A stretch of 14,715 bases of DNA from Spirochaetales bacterium. GTDB lineage: Bacteria > Spirochaetota > Spirochaetia > ARS1246. A model generated the notes under the pieces. The model was not told where the DNA came from and did not search any database. It was given only the letters and a program-made list of their open reading frames with translations. This document shows positions 1-4,410 of the stretch, one piece after another. The position numbers were made by a program, and so were the translations under genes. Position 1 is the stretch's first letter, and each line of letters begins with the position of its first letter. The stretch is from positions 1 through 14,715 of the forward strand of contig JAFGHN010000256.1 in the NCBI GenBank assembly GCA_016930115.1, read 5' to 3'.

Positions 1-20
1 CGGTTAGATTAAAAATTCAA

Positions 21-139
21 AAGTCCCGATCGAGGGGGGTGGGACTTGAAATTACCCTAGTGGGGAATATGATTACCCCCGACACAAGAAACGCGAGAGT
101 GTCTTGGCCAAATTGATGCGCTTCTTTGAGCGGTTTTTT
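21..139. other. Run of consecutive stem-loops in the left non-coding region
   Basis: Four short inverted repeats follow one another. The first pairs AAGTCCC (21-27) with GGGACTT (41-47). The second pairs GGGG-AAT (62-68) with ATT-A-CCCC (72-79), with loop ATG and one bulged A. The third pairs GACAC (81-85) with GTGTC (99-103). The fourth pairs CGCT (119-122) with AGCG (129-132), followed by GTTTTTT (133-139). The last one, with its T-run, could be a weak rho-independent terminator for a plus-strand gene lying left of the window. Together they could be a structured RNA or the tail of an upstream transcript. The pairings are seen directly; any function is inferred. I see no coding region in 1-181. 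Confidence 0.3.
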
Positions 140-181
140 GATATTTCCGGTGGCGTGTTTTAGCCAATTTAAATGCCAAGG

Positions 182-363
182 CTACAGGCCTATCTTTCCC
201 GCAATTCCGGCGGAAATGAGATCTTGATCGATGCCCGGCGTCAAGTCGACGAGATACTCCATCTTCAGCTTCAGCGCGGTCGAGATGGCATCTTCTGACT
301 TGTTGTTAAAAGCGTTACAGAAGACGCCGGCGCCGATGGCGGGCGCGGTAAACCAAAAAACAT
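182..363 (-). pseudogene. Small unrecognised ORF, probably frameshifted after its start
   Basis: Reading leftward, an ATG at 363-361 is followed by six T residues (360-355). The ATG frame runs out after a short stretch. The neighbouring frame stays open to the TAG at 184-182 and uses mostly G or C third positions, as genes here do. One extra T in the run would join the two and give a 60-residue protein starting MFFWFTAPAIGAGVFCNAFN and ending AGIAGKIGL. A hydrophobic start followed by a Cys-Asn could suggest an exported peptide or lipoprotein. A weak AAGAGA lies just upstream of the ATG. The product is not recognised. Possible readings are a degraded gene, a homopolymer sequencing or assembly error, a slippery start, or simply a non-coding open frame. 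It points away from the cyclase gene at 417, with about 50 bases between the starts. Confidence 0.3.
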
Positions 364-370
364 AATTCTC

Positions 371-399
371 TTGATTCAGACGACCCTCTTTGCTAGAGT
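371..399 (+). promoter_or_regulatory. Possible sigma-70 promoter for the EIIA-DAC gene
   Basis: TTGATT (371-376) and TAGAGT (394-399) are separated by exactly 17 bases, and the -10 is preceded by TGC, which would make it an extended -10. Each hexamer matches the consensus at four of six positions. Transcription would start near 406, very close to the ribosome binding site at 407-411, which leaves an unusually short leader. This closeness is the main reason for doubt. Confidence 0.25.
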
Positions 400-406
400 T
401 TGCAGC

Positions 407-411
407 GGAGG
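407..411 (+). promoter_or_regulatory. Shine-Dalgarno deciding the GTG start at 417
   Basis: GGAGG lies five bases before GTG at 417-419. The longest open frame begins at TTG 390, but nothing like a ribosome binding site precedes that codon. The nine extra residues it would add (MLEFAAEAP) are also not part of the usual EIIA start, which begins close to the motif here read as (M)DIFEYLVPGG. Confidence 0.7.
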
Positions 412-416
412 CGCCT

Positions 417-1757
417 GTGGATATCTTCGAATACCTGGTACCCGGGGGAATTGTCATCTTGAAGAGTGAGAAAAAAGACCTGGCTGTCCGGGAGCTTGTC
501 GATGCGGTATGCGCGGGCAATCGTTCGCTTGATCCCGCTGTGGTGCTGCCGGCGGTCCTTGAACGGGAAACCATGGTGAGCACCTGGATCGCTCCGGGCA
601 TCGCGATCCCTCACGCAAGGCTACCGGGCTTGCGTGAGTTCAGTGTGGGGATCGGCGTGAGCATCGACGGCATCGAGTACGATTCGGTGGACGGGAAGCC
701 GGTGCATCTCCTTATCCTGGTGCTTGGAGACGAGGGGAAACCCGACGAGCATATTCTGCTCCTGGCTGAGATCGCGAAATTGCTCAAGGATCCGGAGGTG
801 TGCGACGGGCTGCTTTCGGCAAAGTCCGTCGACGCTGTTCTAAAGGCCATAGGCGGTACCCGGATCGCTGCCGGTGCCGGGCTGTGGAAAGCCGGAAACG
901 AAGTGAGCGGGATGATCATGAATGCCGCGCTTACCATCGCGAAAGAGGTGCGGGCGCAGGCGATTCTTGTTCAAACCGATGCGACTGTCGAACGCGATTG
1001 GCTTTCCGGGAATGTCCCTCCGGCACGCATTATTCTCGCGCGTTCGCAGACCGTCGATGTGCCGGCCGATCCCCGGTGCAGAACGTTATCGGTACCCTTT
1101 CGAGGATTGAGCCGGTCGGAACGAGCCGATGTAGCGCTCCTCTTTGGTGTGGCAGAGGGGCTCTTTGACCGTCGCGATACCGTGGTGAGCGTATCGGGCT
1201 CGCCGGGATCGGATACCCTTGATACGCTGAGAGTTGTCAATGTGGGGGAAGAGTTTTCGCCGTATCTGTCGGATTCATCCCCCGCGATACTCGGCGATGT
1301 CATGCCGCAGGTCGTCGAGCGGACGATCCAGATTGCGATGGACATCGCGCACGAGGGGAGAGAGGGACGGCGCGTCGGCACTATCTTTGTGTTGGGTGAT
1401 TACGAACACGTAAACAAGTACTGCCGGCAAATGGTAATCAATCCGTTCCGGGGGTACGGAGACGACGAAAAATCGATCATCGATCCTTCCCTTGAGGAAA
1501 CCATTAAGGAATTCGCAGCCATCGACGGGGCGTTCGTGGTCCGGGGGGACGGCGTGGTAATGGCGGCGGGGGCGTACCTGAGGCACGGCAGGGCGGCGGC
1601 GGAGCTCCCGTCCGGGCTTGGCGCCCGTCACAGGGCGGCCGCAGGTATCAGTGCTGTTACCGCCGCCACTTCAATCGCGGTTTCCCAGTCAACCGGTACC
1701 GTCAGCGTGTACCGGAGCGGCAAACGCATCCTTGCTTTGGAGAAATCCGGGAGATAG
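417..1757 (+). CDS. PTS EIIA - pyruvate kinase C-like - diadenylate cyclase fusion
   Basis: This 446-residue protein should make cyclic di-AMP from two ATP. Residues about 1-147 form a PTS EIIA type-2 (fructose/PtsN) domain with the phospho-acceptor motif GIAIPHARLPGL (His66). Residues about 160-285 resemble the C-terminal alpha/beta domain of pyruvate kinase, with features such as AAL.IAKEVRAQAILVQTDAT and the closing TLDTLRVVNVG. Residues about 300-440 form a DAC (DisA_N) domain containing VGTIFVLGD, NPFRGYG, the catalytic DGA at 370-372 within IKEFAAIDGAFVV, and RHR at 404-406 within GLGARHRAAAGIS. A PK-like plus DAC arrangement is known from archaeal DacZ; the EIIA in front is the unusual part. 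No transmembrane segment is apparent, so it is probably cytosolic. It stands alone, convergent with the toxin-antitoxin module, with 68 bases to the next gene and no clear terminator. I infer that EIIA phosphorylation tunes cyclase activity. The domain calls are firm; the regulation is a hypothesis. Confidence 0.9.
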   Translation: MDIFEYLVPGGIVILKSEKKDLAVRELVDAVCAGNRSLDPAVVLPAVLERETMVSTWIAPGIAIPHARLPGLREFSVGIGVSIDGIEYDSVDGKPVHLLILVLGDEGKPDEHILLLAEIAKLLKDPEVCDGLLSAKSVDAVLKAIGGTRIAAGAGLWKAGNEVSGMIMNAALTIAKEVRAQAILVQTDATVERDWLSGNVPPARIILARSQTVDVPADPRCRTLSVPFRGLSRSERADVALLFGVAEGLFDRRDTVVSVSGSPGSDTLDTLRVVNVGEEFSPYLSDSSPAILGDVMPQVVERTIQIAMDIAHEGREGRRVGTIFVLGDYEHVNKYCRQMVINPFRGYGDDEKSIIDPSLEETIKEFAAIDGAFVVRGDGVVMAAGAYLRHGRAAAELPSGLGARHRAAAGISAVTAATSIAVSQSTGTVSVYRSGKRILALEKSGR

Positions 1758-1825
1758 AGACCTGGCGTACCGTCATCCGGGGAACGATGAGCTCACCGCG
1801 GCAGTGCGGGGGGAAAAAGCATCGA

Positions 1826-2215
1826 CTATATCCGCGGAATTTGAGGCAGCGCCTCGAAATGGGAATCCCGGCTGAAAAGTGTCAGGTCGTGTTCGACAAC
1901 GATCGCTGCAATCCATAGATCGTTTGTCGGAATAGGAGTGCCGGCGGCCTTGAGCTGACGATAAAGGTTTGCGTAGTGCCTAGTGGTTTCCATCGTGGGC
2001 ATGAGCACTTGTACGCGCTCCCGATGAAGGAAGTGCTCGAAAATGCGCTGGTTCTCTGCTCCTCGAGTTCCTACAGCGAATCCAGCTCGTAATTCAGCTA
2101 CGACCGCAAACGGCACGAAGATCTTTGGGGCGGATCGGAATACTGCAACAGTTCGCGGTTCACCGTCGACGAAGTCCCGGTAACGGTTTGTATCGATTGC
2201 GGTTTCTACTGCCAC
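1826..2215 (-). CDS. vapC: PIN-domain ribonuclease toxin, VapC family
   Basis: The 129-residue protein is a typical PIN-domain toxin, an Mg-dependent ribonuclease held inactive by its antitoxin. The four acidic residues expected of the active site are all visible: Asp8 in AIDTNRY, Glu41 in VVAELRAGF, Asp99 in PTNDLWIAA and Asp117 in FSRDSHFEALP. Length is normal for the family, so it looks intact. It starts with GTG at 2215, inside the end of the antitoxin gene (10-base overlap), with no strong ribosome binding site of its own. This points to translational coupling, the usual arrangement that keeps toxin below antitoxin. It is closest in style to FitB/VapC proteins paired with ribbon-helix-helix antitoxins. 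The RNA target cannot be read from sequence. Confidence 0.92.
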   Translation of the reverse strand: MAVETAIDTNRYRDFVDGEPRTVAVFRSAPKIFVPFAVVAELRAGFAVGTRGAENQRIFEHFLHRERVQVLMPTMETTRHYANLYRQLKAAGTPIPTNDLWIAAIVVEHDLTLFSRDSHFEALPQIPRI

Positions 2216-2451
2216 AGGCTTGGGTCCACCGTGTGCTGATCTTCCAGGGCCTGATCAAAACGCGTATCCTTCTTCCAGGTACCGATCAGGTCGTCCAGAT
2301 CGTGGTATTCTATTTCGCTCTCCACGATACCGAGTCCACGTTTAATTGCTTCGATTGTCGCATCGTTGAGACTCATGCCGCGCTGCCTGGCCCGCTCACG
2401 CAATTCGCGGTCCAGAGCTTCAGGAATGTTCCGGATTGTGTATTGAGGCAA
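2206..2451 (-). CDS. vapB: Ribbon-helix-helix antitoxin (FitA/VapB-like)
   Basis: The 81-residue antitoxin has an N-terminal ribbon-helix-helix DNA-binding domain (PQYTIRNIPEALDRELRERA, then RGMSLNDATIEAIKRGL). It also has an acidic C-terminal tail (YHDLDDLIGTWKKD to VDPSLWQ) of the type that wraps around and blocks a PIN toxin. I place the start at TTG 2451-2449, because GGAGG at 2463-2459 sits seven bases upstream and the beta-strand then begins directly. The in-frame ATG at 2472 would put that ribosome binding site inside the gene and overlaps the promoter -10. It is first in the operon, ahead of vapC, and probably represses its own promoter at the palindrome over the -10. The family call is firm; FitA versus VapB naming is arbitrary. 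Confidence 0.88.
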   Translation of the reverse strand: MPQYTIRNIPEALDRELRERARQRGMSLNDATIEAIKRGLGIVESEIEYHDLDDLIGTWKKDTRFDQALEDQHTVDPSLWQ

Positions 2452-2458
2452 TACTTCA

Positions 2459-2463
2459 CCTCC
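2459..2463 (-). promoter_or_regulatory. Shine-Dalgarno deciding the antitoxin TTG start
   Basis: The minus strand reads AGGAGGTGAAGTATTG. GGAGG is seven bases from TTG, an ideal spacing and a near-perfect anti-rRNA match. This is much stronger than anything upstream of vapC, consistent with antitoxin made in excess. Confidence 0.75.
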
Positions 2464-2467
2464 TGCA

Positions 2468-2480
2468 TGCATTGTATGCA
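2468..2480 (-). promoter_or_regulatory. Palindromic candidate operator for antitoxin autorepression
   Basis: TGCAT-TGT-ATGCA is a perfect 5-base inverted repeat that covers the -10 hexamer (2471-2476). It overlaps a second self-complementary stretch, TGCATGCA (2464-2471). Ribbon-helix-helix antitoxins commonly bind short palindromes at their own promoter. The match is seen directly; binding by this antitoxin is inferred. Confidence 0.5.
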
Positions 2481-2500
2481 GATTCGGCCTGCTATGTCAA
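2471..2500 (-). promoter_or_regulatory. Sigma-70 promoter of the toxin-antitoxin operon
   Basis: On the minus strand, TTGACA (2500-2495) is a perfect -35. TACAAT (2476-2471) matches the -10 consensus at five of six positions, with 18 bases between. Transcription would start near 2464, just ahead of the antitoxin ribosome binding site, giving a very short leader. Confidence 0.7.
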
Positions 2501-2572
2501 TATGCTGTTTTGCGTGTACACATTGCCGCAGCAGGTGCATTTCCTAAACCGGCTTAAGACCACGGAGCCCGC

Positions 2573-3565
2573 TCACCGGCTGATTTCCCGGCTTTCTTTC
2601 TCCGCGATTAACCTTTGGACTTCATCGAGATTAATCCAGCTTATATCTCCCGGGAAGGTGTGTTTGAGGGCGGAGATGGCCACGCCGTACTGCAGCGCCT
2701 GCTGGATGTCCGTCTTGTCCGAAAGATAGGAATACAAGAAGCCCGCGACGAAGGTGTCCCCCGCGCCGATTCTGTCCACCGTTTCGACTTTATAGCCGCG
2801 CTCGCCGTAAAACCGGCCACCGGCGTAGGCCGCCGCCGCGAATGCCTTGCCTTCTCGGATGCTTGCCCCGCTTGCGGTGGTGACGATGACTTTGGTGCCG
2901 AACTGTTCAAAAATCGAACGTGCCATTTTCTCGGAGTCGCCGGCTTCAATGCCAAGAACACGGGTGATATCGCTTTCCGTGACGAACAGGACGTCGACGT
3001 ATTCCAACATCGGCACCAACACCGCGCGCGCCCGCTCCCGGTTCCAGAGACGTTCCCGGTAATTGACGTCGAAGCTTACCAGCACTTTTTTTCTTCTGGC
3101 CTCAGCCAGCGCTTCCATGGCGACTGTGGCGGCGGTATCGCTGACGCCCGGGGTGATACCGGTGGTATGAAATACCCTGGTATTTGAAAACAGTTTATCC
3201 CAGTCAACGGCGTCCGGCTGTATCTGTGCAAGGGCCGAATCTGCGCGGTCGTAGAGCACCGCCGTTCCCCGCGGCGCGGAACCGAACTCCACAAAATAGA
3301 GCCCGGCACGGCCGTTGTCGGACCATACGATATGGGAGGTATCGACGCCGTGCTCGCGAGCCTTGTTGGCTATCATCCTGCCCAGCGGATTGGAGGGAAG
3401 GGCGGTGACGAAAGAGCTCTTGAGTCCGATCCTGGCGGCGGCCACGGCGACGTTCATCTCCGCGCCGCCGATGTTGATGTCGAGTGTGGTCGTCTGCTCC
3501 AACCGCTTGAAATCAGGGGCCGATAATCTGACCATCGCTTCGCCGAAGGTGATGAGATCAAACAT
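2573..3565 (-). CDS. kdgK: 2-keto-3-deoxygluconate kinase (PfkB family)
   Basis: The 330-residue sugar kinase should phosphorylate 2-dehydro-3-deoxy-D-gluconate to the 6-phosphate with ATP, the step before the aldolase encoded just upstream. PfkB-family marks are the N-terminal glycine-rich GGAEMNVAVAAARIG and the C-terminal DRIGAGDTFVAGF with catalytic Asp270. The ending ALKHTFPGD is characteristic of KDG kinases rather than ribokinases or fructokinases. I start it at ATG 3565, because GGAG (3576-3573) precedes it at good spacing and the sequence then begins with the usual FDLITFGEAMVRL. The longer open frame would overlap the aldolase. Only one base separates it from the eda stop, so the two are co-transcribed and coupled. 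No clear terminator follows in the 100 bases before the vapBC promoter. Confidence 0.93.
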   Translation of the reverse strand: MFDLITFGEAMVRLSAPDFKRLEQTTTLDINIGGAEMNVAVAAARIGLKSSFVTALPSNPLGRMIANKAREHGVDTSHIVWSDNGRAGLYFVEFGSAPRGTAVLYDRADSALAQIQPDAVDWDKLFSNTRVFHTTGITPGVSDTAATVAMEALAEARRKKVLVSFDVNYRERLWNRERARAVLVPMLEYVDVLFVTESDITRVLGIEAGDSEKMARSIFEQFGTKVIVTTASGASIREGKAFAAAAYAGGRFYGERGYKVETVDRIGAGDTFVAGFLYSYLSDKTDIQQALQYGVAISALKHTFPGDISWINLDEVQRLIAEKESREISR

Positions 3566-3566
3566 A

Positions 3567-4229
3567 TTACTTCTCCGCAAATTTCTGCCTGGCCGCCTTC
3601 GCCCTGGTGACATACTCCCTGGCGGTGCGTTCAAGGATGCCGTAGTCTGATTTGAGAATGGCTTCTTTTGTCAGCTCCGACCCGACGGCGACGGCAACCG
3701 CTCCGGCCTCGAACCACTTTTCGATATTGTCGATGTTCACGCCGCCGGTGGGGACCATCATGGCCTGCGGCAACGGTCCCCGGACGGCCTTGATAAATCC
3801 CGGGCCGAGGATGCTGGCGGGAAATATTTTGACCAGATCGGCGCCTTCCGTCATTGCCTGGACTATCTCAGTCACGCTCATCGCTCCGGGTATGCATAAC
3901 TTATTATACCGATGGCACGTTTTGATGACGTCGATATCCAGATGCGGGCAGATGATGTATTCGGCCTGGCTCAATATAGCCAGCCTTGCAGTTGGCGCGT
4001 CCATAACGGTTCCGGCGCCGATCATAAGGTCACTGTCGCGGTACTTCTCCGCCAGCTCCCGGATGATTTCGAGGCCCCCGGGAACCGTCATGGTAATCTC
4101 GACGGCGGTGATGCCTCCGCGGTATGCCGCTTCAGCCAAATTGAAAGCCATTTGGGAATTTGACGCCCTGATGACTGCGATAATCCCGCTTTCAAGTATG
4201 GTCCTGTGTACTTCAGTCCTGTCTCTCAT
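3567..4229 (-). CDS. eda: KDPG/KHG aldolase (Entner-Doudoroff aldolase)
   Basis: The 220-residue class I aldolase should cleave 2-keto-3-deoxy-6-phosphogluconate into pyruvate and glyceraldehyde 3-phosphate, and perhaps 4-hydroxy-2-oxoglutarate as well. The Schiff-base lysine is Lys134 in ADLVKIFPAS. Glu44 in AVEITMTVPGG and Arg21 in IIAVIRA fit the other active-site positions, and GAGTVMD and VPTGGVN are family blocks. The EITMTVPGG form, rather than the EVTLRT of E. coli Eda, is common in many bacterial family members. The start at ATG 4229 is supported by TTTGGAGAATAAA in front of it. The 67 extra residues of the longer frame lack family similarity. First gene of the eda-kdgK operon; no uronate isomerase, reductase or transporter lies alongside, so the source of KDG is not shown. 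Confidence 0.93.
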   Translation of the reverse strand: MRDRTEVHRTILESGIIAVIRASNSQMAFNLAEAAYRGGITAVEITMTVPGGLEIIRELAEKYRDSDLMIGAGTVMDAPTARLAILSQAEYIICPHLDIDVIKTCHRYNKLCIPGAMSVTEIVQAMTEGADLVKIFPASILGPGFIKAVRGPLPQAMMVPTGGVNIDNIEKWFEAGAVAVAVGSELTKEAILKSDYGILERTAREYVTRAKAARQKFAEK

Positions 4230-4253
4230 TTTATTCTCCAAACTTGCTTCTGC

Positions 4254-4282
4254 ATAAAACACCGATTTGAAGTTTTTTACAA
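4254..4282 (-). promoter_or_regulatory. Possible sigma-70 promoter of eda-kdgK
   Basis: On the minus strand, TTGTAA (4282-4277) and TTTTAT (4259-4254) are 17 bases apart, each four of six to consensus. They lie about 25 bases ahead of the eda ATG. It is the best pair I found in the 181-base divergent region between eda and the histidine kinase. Confidence 0.3.
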
Positions 4283-4410
4283 GGGCACCTCGAAACACCC
4301 GCCTTGCGTCGCCGGCCGGAGAGCGGTGCGGAGGTACCCTTCGGTGAATTTGCGCGAAGCTCCCCTGATCCATCATACTAGAACCGGATAACGGAGGTTC
4401 GGGTATTTCC

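Noticed and set aside
1..416. c-di-AMP (ydaO-type) riboswitch upstream of the cyclase
   Set aside because: The stem-loops seen do not resemble the ydaO consensus as I know it, and they lie too far from, and apparently outside, the likely transcript.
364..601. Extension of the minus-strand open frame beyond 363 into the cyclase gene
   Set aside because: It overlaps the first EIIA codons in antisense and reads as a low-complexity Ser/Thr/Arg-rich shadow; only the part left of 363 looks codon-biased.
417..2451. Nucleotide-signalling anti-phage system (CBASS-like) made of the cyclase and the toxin-antitoxin genes
   Set aside because: The cyclase is a DAC, not a CD-NTase. The genes are convergent and separately controlled, and the PIN protein is a normal VapC without a nucleotide-sensing domain.
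3566..3634. 23-residue N-terminal extension of KdgK
   Set aside because: It overlaps the end of eda and is Arg/Pro-rich without family similarity; GGAG and ATG at 3565 fit the family start.
3912..3930. TGGCAC sequence resembling half of a sigma-54 promoter
   Set aside because: It lies inside eda, is not followed by TTGC at the right spacing, and points into no sensible gene start.
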